Source of the DNA: Trema orientale | Lineage: Eukaryota > Streptophyta > Magnoliopsida > Rosales > Cannabaceae | Direction: 5' to 3' | Assembly: GCA_002914845.1 (NCBI GenBank) | Contig: JXTC01000040.1 | Span: 186,001-250,000, forward strand | DNA: 64,000 bases | Position numbers and translations under genes: made by a program | In this document: positions 23,001 to 35,838 of the stretch, one piece after another | Layout: every line of letters begins with the position of its first letter | Numbering within the stretch: the stretch's first letter is position 1 | Notes under the pieces: generated by a model | What the model saw: the letters and a program-made list of their open reading frames with translations, nothing else | Database searches by the model: none | What the model was told of the DNA's origin: nothing

Positions 23001-25684
23001 AGATGTCGTTCATAAGGGAAGACCGAAAGCTTGATGTCGTTTCTGCTAAACGGCATGTCGTTTTATTCTGTGCATCAAAGCTGTCGTTCGGAATTGATGT
23101 CGTTTTATGGGGAATAAAAAAAGTTCGTGCTGATTTTCGATGTCGTTCGAGTTAATGTCGTTAACGCAACGATATCCTTCGTCGTCTTGACCTTGAGTCT
23201 CTTGACTCGGGCCCCCTAATGTGCACATATATGTCCTATATGTTGACTTGTCAGTTGTCGCTCGTCGCCTTTGGCTTTACGGATGGCGTAACGTTTTATT
23301 AAACGTAGAGATTAAATAAAACGACATCAACATGTTGCTTTGTTTATTTGTAGATGTCGTTTTTGTCTAAAGTTTAGAAATTATAATTACTTTGTTTTTT
23401 GCACTGGAAGTCTGGAAACGAGATATTAATATAATACGATAATTTCCAAAAGTTATGGCTAAATACCACGTTTAAGTCTACTTTCTCGTAAAATCTAAAA
23501 ATATTTTCTCTGTCTTTTAAGATAAGAAAGATGCTTTATCTTGTATATATATTATTGTCAAACTTGTAACTGATATATCTAAAATATCTTTACATATTTT
23601 TCAGAAACTTATTACCAAATACTAATTCCATTATCCTCCTAAAAAAATACTAGCTCCATTATCTAATTAGTTTTTTATTTTTAGAAATATTACTTTTCTC
23701 TTTTTTTTTTTTTGGATTATTAGGAAGATGTTCATTGTATATTTTTATATCAACAAATTTTAAGATATTTAGAAAAATTAGAAGAGGGAGTTGTGGTATT
23801 ACTATCGCCCAAAATAAAAATACTCTAACATTTAACCAAAAAAAAATATGAGAGATCTTCGTTTTAGAAAATAGAATGGATGGATTTGGATTTTATGAAA
23901 ATAGAGAGTTAAATTTAATTTAGCTAAAACATTGAGAACGTTTTGGGGATTTTCCTATATAATTTCTTTTTCTTAAAGTAAAGTGGACTTTGAGTCTTGT
24001 TGCTTGCAAAAGGATGTTGTTTACGACCTCGACTAAATGAGTGAATGTCTTGTTTTTCAAAATGATACAATACATCATTAAAATATGTCATTTTTTCTAT
24101 TTTCTGAAAAAAGAATAACAATAAAAACAAAAAAAAAAAATTTGTTATTTTGGTATATTGTTTTGCATAAACACATACATATAAATAACTTATTTTTAAA
24201 CCATAAAAAAAAAAATCCAAATCTCATTTGAATTCATAACTTTTAGAATTTTTCGAACTAAGTTTGTTATTTAAAATTTGGTTAACTATTGTTGAATGCA
24301 TTTAGTTTATTTTCCTTTATCTTGAAAAGTTTAAGTTTTGAATATGCACATGGTTTAACAATATTTGCTCTAAAAGTAGAAGATGAATCTAGAGAAATAT
24401 ATATTCCAATTGAATATGTTACCGCAAACTTTGACTTTGTCATAATAGCATATTTACTTTGTTATAAAGAACTATAAATGGGATTAACCCGATGTTATGT
24501 AAAATTAAATAAGAAGACATGTCGTTTTCTCAGTTAAAAAGTCTGGACCCAAAACGGTATGTCGTTTTATATGTATACAGAACTTTTTGTTTATCCTGCA
24601 AACGACAAACTTTATCTCGTTTAATTCGCGAATACGGCAACAAGAGACGATCAACAAATCGTTCTAACATAGGATTTATTAGTATTAGATGATAATAAGT
24701 ATTGAATATAAGAAATAAATGACTAGTTAATAATAATCTCGACAAATAACCACATATATACTAACAATAATAAAGTAAAAATACTACAGCGTGATACATA
24801 TTTTTAATTGTATCATCCAAGCAGAAAAGAAAAATAAAAACTTATTTTTTTACAAAAATAAGAAAACAAATTATAATCATTTTTAAACACATGATTAATA
24901 TATGGGAATAAGCATGCCAAAGTTAGATTGAGTGTTTGAACTTGAAATGGAAAACAAATTAAATTAGGTATTTTATGTTGGAAAGAGTACGAAAGAACAA
25001 AAGCAACAAGACAAAATATAAAAAATTAATTAAGAACTAAACAATCTAGGATTTTATTTTATTTTATTCTTAATAATAAGAATCTTATATTATTGGTTTC
25101 ATTATTATCACTAATAAACAAGCCATAATCGTTCCACCAATTTCAACTTACAATACTATATAGGAATATAGCAAATTTTTTATTCAAAAAAAAAATCTAT
25201 AGCAATTTTTGAAGTCCAATATTGCTGGCTGCTGCTCTTGAATTCGATGGTTCATTCAATTTGACTATATATCATTAAAAAGGGATTAGGCTTGAGAAGA
25301 CGCATACTATCAAATATAAATATAAAGACGCATACTATCAACTATAAATATAAAGTTTTAACTTTATATATCTATATATATATATATGTATATGATGTAA
25401 ATGTAAATTTCTCGTAATTAATTAACTTCAGTCACAATATTAATAAAAAAAGATAAAAAAATAAAAAATGAAAAACACTATTGCCACAATAAATTAGAAA
25501 AACAATTAGGTAATGCTACACACTTTGATAAATTATCTATAAAAAAAAATAATGAAAAATTATAGTGGGTATTTCTTTTTTCTTTTTTTTTTTCCCATTT
25601 TACACGCCGTTTTAATTAATGCTAATCTCTTTTAATAGTTAAATGACTGAGTATATATATTTTTACCCTTTGTATATTTACTTA

Positions 25685-25931
25685 TAGGTTGCCAATCCAA
25701 TAGTTTTTTTTTTTTTTTTTTTCCTATGCATAGTATTGTTTTTTTAGCCATTAGATCATCATCTAATGGTGATCCAACGGCTATAACGAAATACATGAAA
25801 AGACGTACATCATTAATGCCATTTCTCTCTCTTACTTTTTACAATAAAAAAATGTGCATATTAAATTTTCATTAGTTAAATTGATACCTATGCATAGGTA
25901 AAAAAAAAAATTACCGACCGGATTGGTGCCC
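25685..25931. mobile_element. MITE of about 247 bp with nested palindrome
   Basis: The left end GGTTGCCAATCCAATAG plus poly(T) and CCTATGCATAG is matched in inverted orientation by the right end (reverse complement GGGCACCAATCCGG, poly(T), CCTATGCATAGG). A TTA trinucleotide flanks both ends (25682-25684 and 25932-25934). In the middle, CCATTAGAT-CATC-ATCTAATGG forms a 9-bp perfect hairpin. There is no coding sequence. Superfamily is uncertain; the TTA flanks suggest PIF/Harbinger. Confidence 0.65.
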
Positions 25932-28287
25932 TTAATTATATATCATTTTGAGTTTATGTACTTAGGTGTCATTTGGTTGGTGGTAGTGGAATTGAATAGA
26001 ATATAGTAGAATGACTTTTTAATGTTTGGTTCTATTTTTTATTTATGAATTGTCTTTCTAATATAATGACTATTCCATCAAATAAAAGAATTAGAATTCT
26101 ACTTGAAAATGGGTGGAAGAGTCATTCCTTTTCTAAGTTGGCTATTCTTTTCCCCTTTTGCCCCCCATTTAAATTGTTGTTTTTACCCTTTATTATCATC
26201 ATCTTCTCCCTTATACCCATGATTAAACAAGAAACTTTCAAATTACAAAGCTTGCATCAAGATTGAAAAAAGTCCATCAGTTTCTTTTACCCAACACTCC
26301 TCCCATTGTCCTTTCTCCGTCCATCTTTTATGCTTGACTTCCTTAATCCTTTGTTATTGTTTTTTTAGGATTTTTGGAATGGTTGTCCCTCAATTTATTG
26401 TGAATTGACAATATGGTCTATGAATTTTTAATCATGATAATTAAGTCATTGAATTTATAAAATAGTAGCAATTAGCACTAATCAGTTAATGACTATTAAA
26501 ATCCTAATGGAAGTGCCCATGTGATCACGTCACATGAGACATTTTTCAAGGGCATAAGGGGTATTTTACTATACCCAATAAATAAAATAGAAAATATAAT
26601 AGATTTTGAGATAAATTTTAAAATTCATTTTTTTTTAGAGAGAATGAATCTATTATTATAAGAAAGTCATATTATTTACAACAATATATTCTATTAGAAG
26701 AGGAGATTCACCCAATTAAAATAGCTCATTGTCCAATCCTAAATGAATTCATTGAGCATTAACTATCTTCTTTAAATGAATTCAAAACTAACTAAATATT
26801 AACTCAATTTAAATACGTCATAATTAATTCAGATTGACATATTTATTCAAAATCCATTGAAAAAATTTGAAAAAAAATACTAATAATAACATAATGTTAA
26901 CCAATATTATTTCGGTGATTATTTTTGTTTTCTTTCCTTTTTTTTTTTTTAATTGCATTCATATCAACTGTTTGTATTGTTGTATCAGGGTTTTGGCTTT
27001 GGTATTGGACCAATTATGTGCAAGAACTAGTAACAACCATAAAAAAAAAAAAAAAAAGGAAAAAGAAAAAAGGTAAAGTTGAGATGAAAACTAAGTTGGA
27101 GCTCAAAATTTCTCTTTTAGCACATTATTGAATTATTATTTTTTAAATAATGTATGATGATGTTTAGCCCTTTCGGATATAATTACTATTTTTTAAAGAA
27201 AGAAAAAGAAATTCTTTATTGTAAGAGTATAGTTTGCTACGATAAATGTAATACAATTAAGAATCTTTCTATTACAGAGTAAGTAATCATTATTATATGT
27301 AAAAAAATAATGATACTCTTTGAATTCCAAATTAAGCGGTGAATGACAAAAGTTACAATCACTCTCTTTTTAAATCGTTAGCAATAATATTATTAGTAAA
27401 TATATAGCTAATCGAGTTCATCAGACCCACACCAAATAATCCGTGAACCCCGAGACACCACAAGATCCAAACTTTTATTGAGCAAAACAACAAGAGTTCT
27501 TTATTCATCATCTTTGAAGTATAATATCAAACCAATAGATCCTTTCTAGATCAATGCAGTTTCTAAAATGATCTTCTTTTAAAATTGAATTGTATAAAAT
27601 TTAGATACATAAGAAAACCACAAAAATATAAAAATATAAAAAATAATAATAACAATAAATAAGGAAAATAAACAAAATCTATACATATAGCTAAACAAAA
27701 CACCTATTATAATAAATCTATAGGGACTAAGATATTTACACAAATGGAAGGATTACATATAAAGAAAAAGACAATAGATATAAAAAACTCGAAGAAATCT
27801 ACTGGAGAAAGAGTGGGATAGTAGATAAAGAAGAAGAAGGAGGAGGTTTTTAAGATATGGAAGGGCTACAGTTTTTAGGATATTTGCCGAATAAAGTGGA
27901 ATCAGAACTGGACGACTATAAATTTTTCTTTTCTGAGGAAAGAGTAAAATACATGCACTAAAACTGTTGAAATTCATTGCCAAGAAAGTGACAGTTTTAG
28001 GCTTTTAGGATGAAACCTTTTTTCCAAAAAAAAAAAAAAAAAGAATTTTGAAAATATTCATAATTAAAATTCCAACAGATCATAGTTACGCACAAACGGA
28101 TTGCACTGGAATATATCGTCCAATCAGTACGTGCCATGCATTTAATTATATAATCATCCAATTATTCTCATGCTTTAAAATGGTGACACGTAAATTTAGG
28201 CATTAAGCGCAGTCCTGCACGAAACCGCGTGAATAAAATAACCAAATATCATATAAAAGCATCAAATTATATATATTGATCAAGTCA

Positions 28288-28352
28288 ACTACTACAATAA
28301 TAATAATAATAATAATAATTTTCTCAATAATAATAATAATAACAATAATAAA
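28288..28352. repeat. (AAT)n microsatellite
   Basis: Two runs of TAA/AAT repeats separated by TTTTCTC, in intergenic DNA. Confidence 0.9.
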
Positions 28353-30770
28353 TAAATTTCACCCGTGTAAATGGCAGTGTACATGAAAATTGATTTTTGA
28401 ACTAATTTGATTACTTTAATTTCGTTTTACCGCTTTCCATACGTAATAAATCAACCATATCTGTCTCCCATTAAAGTAATATTTATTGTACACGTGTTTT
28501 GACTGTACATGAGTTTCTTACATGGTGACATAACAGAGACAAAAAAAAGTTAAATAAGACAAAATACATACGTGACTAAAACTTTAGTTTATATGACGTT
28601 TGTAACTTTTGTCAAGCTCATAGATCTGCACATACAAATGGCACTTTATTCATTTTTTTATTTTCTTAGAAGTCACTATGTATAGTGGTGATAATTATGA
28701 GATGAAAAAAGTCGATATAGCGGAAGAGTATTCCCATTTTATTTTATTTTTCTTTTGAAAGGAATCTTTGTTCTTCCTTCGACAAATATGTACCATTGGG
28801 TCTTTAATTATGTATATTTTGTGGTTCATTATCCACACACCAAGTCAGAGCCTCCATTGCCCTACACCCTAATGTAATTTATTATGAATATTTCTTAATC
28901 ATAATTAAACCATTTATTGCATAGGATTGACGTAGTCTCTTACATATGTTTGACCTGGCCAATATTACGTATTCACAGTTAAAATACATGCAGTCTCTTT
29001 ATAGGTACGTACCCTAGTAAATGCCCGTATCAAATTAGAATATCTATCTCTGACAGTTTTTAACTTCAAAGTGATTGATCATAACTGAAATGAAAATGAA
29101 ATAACGGGTGAATCTCAAAAGTTAATTCTTTGTTTTTTGTGTGTCAATATTTCTTCTCTTTATTGTAATGCATGTGTCAAGATAATTCATAATTGAAGTC
29201 GTTTCTTTTTTTTTTTCCCTCTCTGAAAGTGACGATTCTGTAAAATTATGAGCTTCTTCTTATGGTTATCTCTGTTGTCCTTGGAGCAAAAAGTGAGTCA
29301 ATCCATTCAAGAATCAAGACTTAATTCAAGTCAGTTCATTAATTGATCAAATTATAAATTCCTTTACTCTCCATCAGACCATTTTGGCAAGAGGCAAAGA
29401 AAATCTTTGTTTATTTTTGGAATCCAAAATTCTCGTCGTTTTAATTCATGTCTCACACTAGTAAATTAATATCACATATTAAGTTTTAGATATTGTGATA
29501 TTTAATCATTAGTAAAATATGAGTTAAAAACCAAAAATTTGTACAATTAAAGATTAGAGTTCTATTTTTGGCAATAAATAAATAAATATAGAAGGTTTTT
29601 TTTTAAATTATGCGTTAAATGAAAAAGAAAATTATGAAGTATGCACTTTCTGCAATTTTAATCATATATTTTGAGTTCTGTAAAAATATGCCTCCAAATT
29701 TTAAATTTTCAAAAATATACACAATCCAACATAAAATAACAAATTTACCCTTTATTTAATATTGAACTGAATTAAAAATTGCTTTTTTTTTATTTTTTAT
29801 TTTTTTTAATTTTATGACACATGAATTGTATTAAAAATTTGCTAATATAATTAAACCTTGAAATAAAAATAATTATAATCTTTAGTTTAATATGCTTTTA
29901 TTTTAATATTCTTTCAAATTTTTCAGCTTAATTAAATTTTTATTTATTTTGTTTTTTGGTAATAATGAGGGGCAATTTTGACTTTTAATATCGCAAATCA
30001 CTCAAATTGTGCGCATAAAGGTATAAATTTCTGAAAATTGAAAGAGTCTTGTGGCAAAATGGCTGAACTTTGGGTCTGTTTTAAGTAAATATTCGTTTTT
30101 TAAATATTATAGCAAAATAATCGATATATTAGTATATATATATATATGATGTATCCAGCATAAAATTAATATACTTAGTATATTAACCAAGGTCAGTATA
30201 TAAATAGATATAACAAATTATAAAAATACTGTGTATTAGGTCATTTAGCTATAAAAATATAAAAACAAACCATTCATTAAAATAGAAAAAAAATGCTCTA
30301 ATATTTCAATTTTTTGGGAAATCCTTGGAGGTATAATTTTACGTATGTGAAAAGGCATGCTTTATTATTGCAGAAAATGCACATAGGTGAGGAAATTTTC
30401 ACATTTAATCCTCTCCCTTTAATTATTATAATGAATAGTTTTCAACGGTGGTCGGTAGGCAAATATTTTCATTATGAAATAAATAATAGGTGGGAAGTGT
30501 CGCTTTATTGAATGGCTGGATTTTCATGCCGTGGTGGGAACATGGGGGAGGGAAAAGAAGTCCAGTTATGACTTGTCGTGATGTGTTGTGAGTTGTGACC
30601 GACCGTTTTGATCACGGGTTGACCCGACCCGGACGAGAAAAAACCAGACGCTAGAGCTGGATCAACATCAACATCAGCACCTCTCACCAACCAGCAATTT
30701 TTTCCAGTTTGAACATTTCAAGCCAAAAAGCAGGAAAGAGAGGGCAATAAAAGAAAGAAAACCCATCTAG

Positions 30771-31688
30771 AGCGTTTATATTTATATAGAAAAAAGAAAC
30801 TATCAGAATAAGTTTTTCTTTTTATTTTTCTAAATTATCGTTATTTTTTTTCTTCTGAAGTAGAAACAGGAGGGAGAAAAGAAAAAAAAGGTACAGTATT
30901 TTGATGGTCTTCAAGTTAATTTCTGGAAGGAATTGCTGTATCGAACGTGAACGGCTCAAGGGTCCTGTGCTTCTATGCTTGATCAGTTTTATTAACGAGG
31001 TATTTATTCATAACTATGTTATTTAATTTGGGTTGAGCTTGGAATTTTAATCTATGTTTTTTTAGTATGTTTCATAATTAGTTAGTCACATTGATGAGGT
31101 ATTTATTCATGACTCCACTAATTTTTATCTGGGCAGTGCTTAGAGTTTATATACTTTGTTTTCTTTCTATTTTTTCTTTTTTAAAAACTCTAGTTGTGGG
31201 ATTTTTATGAATTGGGTCTTTGTTGATTTGCTGTATGCTAATGATTTTTTTTTTTTTTGGAAAGTGTATGCTAATGATTTTGGGTTCAAGTTTCATGAGC
31301 ATAAGATTGTAGAGCAGCTTTAGTTTAAATTTTAATGAGCAAGCCACTATGGGATTTGTTCATGTAAAAGAAAGTTTTAAAAATTATGACTCTGTGATTG
31401 AATATGGTTTAGGGATATTCAAATGGTCAAAATAGGATTTAAAGTTTCTTTTCCTTAGTGAGATAATCCAATTATGATCGTCAAAAATCTTCCTATTGGT
31501 AAAAAAAAAAAAAAATGAAAAAAAAGAAAGAACTCTCGTATCAGGATGGAGAGAGAAATGGGTATTCATTTGATTTCTTTGGGTGTTCTTTTGTCCAACG
31601 CTGAAGCCTGAGTCAATCTCTAACCTTATGGAATTTATTTTCTAACTGGAGTTTTACTACTTTCTCTTGAAAGGGGTTAGAGAAAATT
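30771..31688 (+). promoter_or_regulatory. TATA box, 5' UTR and probable 5' UTR intron of the receptor-like kinase gene
   Basis: A TATA box (TTTATATTTATATAGA) lies at 30775-30790. The purine-rich sequence after it resembles a 5' UTR, and AAAAAAGGTACAG near 30885-30896 could be the donor of a 5' UTR intron ending shortly before the ATG at 31689. An imperfect duplication (GAGGTATTTATTCATRACT at 30998 and 31098) lies within. UTR and intron limits are inferred. Confidence 0.45.
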
Positions 31689-34600
31689 ATGAGTTGTAGT
31701 TGCTTTGGTGCTTCAACTGCAAAGAGGAAAAGGGGTTCTGTTCTTGCTGACCATGGCATAGACGGTATGGGCTTTAAGTGTTTATTATTATTATTATTTG
31801 GGGGCTCACTAAAAGTACCAAAGCCGAATGCAATTTTTGTGAACTGAAAGTTGCGTAAAACATTGTTTTTAATTTACTCTTTTGTTGATATGAATTGGAT
31901 CTTTAAATTCAGTTCTTTTTTTTTTCTTCCCTTTATTGTTCATCTCATTGCTGATTTAATCAATATTTTGGGCATTTGGTTCCTGTTAGAATTTAATTAG
32001 CTTCAGTATTCTGCACAAAGTATTTTTAGTCATCGATGCTTCTGTTGCAATTAAACAAATAATTCCTTCTACATTACCACTAATGAATGCCTGTATGTTT
32101 TGAGTTTGACTCACATTTCATGCCTGCTTGTAACATCTTTCTGTAACTTTGTAACCTTTTAAGTTTGATTCTGACCTGAAAAGAAGGAAATTTAGAGAAC
32201 AAAGATCAATGCATTTTTTACATTCACAGAAAGGTTTATGAACGACAGAAGATATTTGTGGGGCTGGTATAGGTAGTCTGGATTTGTTATGCAGAAACTA
32301 TTTCAATTTAATTTGAGGTCCAACTACACAGTTACTAATCCCCTCGTTTATAAGTCACAACTAGCTGTGACAAGTTTGACTTTGAAGTTATTGCTGATAT
32401 TTTCATGATTCCATCTAGCGTGCTTATGTGCTTTTATTATCCTTTTGTGTTATCATATCTTTTCTTTTCTCCTGTCGTGATGTTTTTCGGTTGTCTAGGG
32501 AATTTGCTGGAAACTATAAGACATTTCTCATACAATGAATTAAGATCAGCGACAGATAATTTTCATTCAAGCAATAAACTGGGGCGTGGAGGCTTTGGAA
32601 CTGTTTACAAGGTAGTCAGACTATTCAGTTCTTTTCTTTTTTTCTTTTCTTAAAATCAAATTCTGCATTTGTGTTGCATTCATATTGTTCTTGTTGGTTT
32701 TAGGTCCTTTCAAAACCCAATAAGTGTGTGGGCTCGAAACTAATTACACCAAAAAGTGGAAACTTAATTACTGGGAATTTTAAGGACTTTCATAGTGGTC
32801 TTATCCTTATGCTTACATTATAAAGATATTGTTTTGAGCAACAGAATCCAAATCCTCAAATACAGACATACTTTTTCCCCCCTACATCATTTCACAATAC
32901 ATTTACTCTGTATGTGCATCAAAATTTTGCTAGGGAACACTAAAAAGAGGTATAGAAGTTGCTGTCAAGACACTTTCTGCACAGTCAAAGCAGGGAGTGC
33001 GTGAATTTTTGACGGAAATTAAGACCATTTCAAATGTCAGGCATCCCAATCTTGTTGAGTTGCTTGGTTGCTGTGTTGATGGAGGTAATCGGATCTTGGT
33101 CTATGAATATGTGGAAAATAACAGCCTTGACCGTGCATTGTTAAGTAAGTTTACAATCTTTCTGAGTGGAACCAAGCTTAAGGTCTGTGAACAAGGAAAG
33201 GAGCAATAAATTGACTTCCCCGCACATGCAGGTTCAAGGAGTACAAACATCCAACTAGATTGGGGGAAAAGGTCTGCTATTTGCTTGGGCATTGCTAGGG
33301 GTCTTGCATATCTTCATGAAGAACTTGAGCCACATATTGTGCATAGAGACATCAAAGCAAGCAACATACTCCTTGACAAAGATTTTGACGCAAAGATAGG
33401 AGACTTTGGATTGGCGAAACTTTTCCCGGATAATATTACTCACATTAGTACAAAGATTGCTGGAACAACGTAAGTTCATCTTCTGTTGACTGTTAATTAT
33501 TGTTTAACATTCCATCTACCTTGCCTTTATTCAGTCAAGACAGCTCACTTTGAGATGCATGCAAGTGTGTGAAGCAGGATGGTAGGAAATCAGAGTTATG
33601 GTCATATTTTCTTGCTTTGAACCAGCACCAAAACCATTAGAAAGACAAGCACTGTCATGACAATAAAGTCAGAACCACANATGTGATGAGGAAAAGAAGA
33701 TTTCTCAATGCTTCCCTGAGCTTGTAAACCAGCACTGATATTTAGACCTATGATCATTCTTGAAAGATTAGGCCTAGCAAATGAACTGGAAATTGGAATA
33801 TAAAGAATTTAATATTGAGGGAATTACTAGCCCAGGATTCGACAAGTGATCATGAAAGTCTTTTCACTCTTTAATCACAAAGAGTTAATGATAAGAACGT
33901 ATGTGTATAATGTGTTTATTTAGTAGAAAACTTGCATATTTATTTTCCTATGGCACCCTTCAAGCTCTTAATGGTTTGATTTGCTTCAGCCATCAGTTTT
34001 AGTTTTCTTGATAGTTTGTGTTGCTTGCTTTTGTGGCGAGATTGAGGAAAAATATTATCAGTGAGCACGTGCCTCTTATTTGTCCTTTCTATGATTCTTC
34101 CCTTTATTTATTTATTTATCTTTTTTTTTTTTTGTAATTCCCAAAAGGAGTTGGTAGAGTATTCTGATCCGAGTTATATGTATCAACCTTGTGGAACTTG
34201 GTTAAGCCATACAGTATGCTTGTAAAGTCAGCATTTACTTTCTGAATTTATCCAACGAGAATTAAGCTCTCCATCTAAGAAGAATTTGCTCATCATTTTT
34301 GCAAGCAAATCACTGGAACTCTGAAGTACTAAGAAGTATGACTACTAGGGCCCATTCAAAGTCATGAACAGTATTTTTGTCACTAGCCAAGGAAAATCTC
34401 TACCATCTTATGCTTTTGTACTTTCATTGCAGTGGTTATTTGGCACCAGAATATGCATTGGGTGGTCAATTAACCTTGAAGGCTGACGTATACAGTTTCG
34501 GCGTCCTCGTACTTGAAATTGTTAGTGGCAGAGGCAGTTCCAAGGAGAACTGGGGAGGGTCACAACAGATGCTTCTTGTGGAATGGGTATGTTGTCTATG

Positions 34601-35136
34601 TCCAGTATAAACAGATTCTTCTAAATAAGATCACTTGTTTTATTAGCAGACAATATTAAATGTCAAAACAAAAGATATAGAAAACTAAAGAGTCTGATTA
34701 TCCAATATATTCTTTTTTGGGCTGCAGCATCTATTTCTTTCTCTTTTTCTTACTTTGACATGGTCATTAGTCAAACACTAGAAATAACTGTTCCATTTCC
34801 CAACTTTGTTTACTTCAATAGGCATGGCAGCTCCATGAGGAAGGGAGACTCTTGGAGCTAGTTGATCCAGATCTAGGAGAATTTCCCAAGGAAGAGGTCA
34901 CTAGATACATGAAGGTAGCATTCTTCTGCACCCAGGCAGCCGCCAATCGAAGGCCCCTGATGAGCCAGGTTGTTGACATGCTCTCGAGAAACATCAAGCT
35001 CAACGAGAAACAACTTACCGCCCCTGGTTTCTTTCAAGACTCAAGGCTTAGTGGATCATCGTCAAAACAATCTGGTGTGACTAGCAATGAGATGAGTTCT
35101 GTCCCTGTCACCATTACTCAGGTGACTCCTCGATGA
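31689..35136 (+). CDS. Receptor-like cytoplasmic Ser/Thr protein kinase (At1g16670/CRPK1 type)
   Basis: Six exons, 31689-31764, 32499-32611, 32934-33144, 33232-33469, 34433-34586 and 34822-35136, give 368 aa in frame. The kinase domain is complete: glycine loop GRGGFGTV (residues 54-61), catalytic Lys in VAVK (75), HRD (171-173) in an RD-type catalytic loop [12 protein letters not shown] (191-193), and the activation-segment end GYLAPEYA. There is no signal peptide, ectodomain or membrane segment. The N-terminus MSCSCFG has two cysteines that could be S-acylated for membrane attachment. Relatives (At1g16670/CRPK1, At3g09010) act at the plasma membrane; CRPK1 phosphorylates 14-3-3 proteins in cold signalling. 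The exact orthologue is not settled. The tail is Ser-rich. A single N at 33680 lies in intron 4. Confidence 0.93.
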
Positions 35137-35838
35137 AGAAGGACAAAGGTTACCAATTCATTTCTGTAAGGGAAATGAAAAAAAAAAAAGAGAAAAGGAT
35201 ACAGTGTGAAATCTTGAATAGCTGGGTTTTTAGTTTGATTTTTCCTAGGATTTTTTTAAAGGAAAGAGTAGTTTGAGCAAAAGCAGATTATTTTCCGGGC
35301 AGCAAAGTGTAATGTTCTTTATATGATGTGAAAATTATTTTTGTAGTATTCTTCACAATATTCAAATGGTAAAATAATGCATCTGAATCTATCCCCAGGA
35401 TATGGGTTGGCTTGATTTTCAAGCATATTACGAAACAAAGTATAAATTCTCCTGTTCATATGTGCTCTATAATCTGTTTGGGTTATTATTTTTCCCAAAA
35501 AAGTAATAATAACAAAACGCCAACTCTAATCTTAAAGACAGCAAACACGATATTCAAACCCCAAAGTTGGTGCAAAAAATCGACTCCGTAGAAGTCTGTT
35601 TCCAAATAACAATTCCACATCCCAAACAAAACATATCCAAAACCAATGTGTGTAAAAAAAGGCATCCAAACGAAAACCTGAAAGTAAGGGAAGCCAAAGA
35701 TTACAAAATAGTAATTACCAATATCAAATACATGATGAAATAGCAGGTGATAAGAAATTGGCTGAGAACGACAAAGACTGATTATGAACGGAGAGAGAAC
35801 GATTTGTATTGAACGAAGAAGCTAATGCTGTGGTATTG
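35137..35838. other. Convergent 3' UTRs of the kinase and clathrin light chain genes
   Basis: The region between two stop codons facing each other. The first half is likely 3' UTR of the kinase (T-rich, TAATGTTCTTTATATGATG near 35310) and the second half 3' UTR of the clathrin light chain on the minus strand. No other feature seen. Confidence 0.5.

Larger units (their letters stand above)
23001..30770. other. About 7.8 kb of intergenic DNA without a recognisable gene
   Basis: Very AT-rich. It holds TGTCGTT motif clusters (23002-23360 and 24519-24570), a MITE at 25685-25931, an (AAT)n tract at 28288-28352 and many poly(A)/poly(T) runs. ORFs up to about 98 codons exist but are low-complexity Lys/Phe-rich translations with no recognisable motif. 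I see no tRNA or other RNA gene. Confidence 0.6.
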
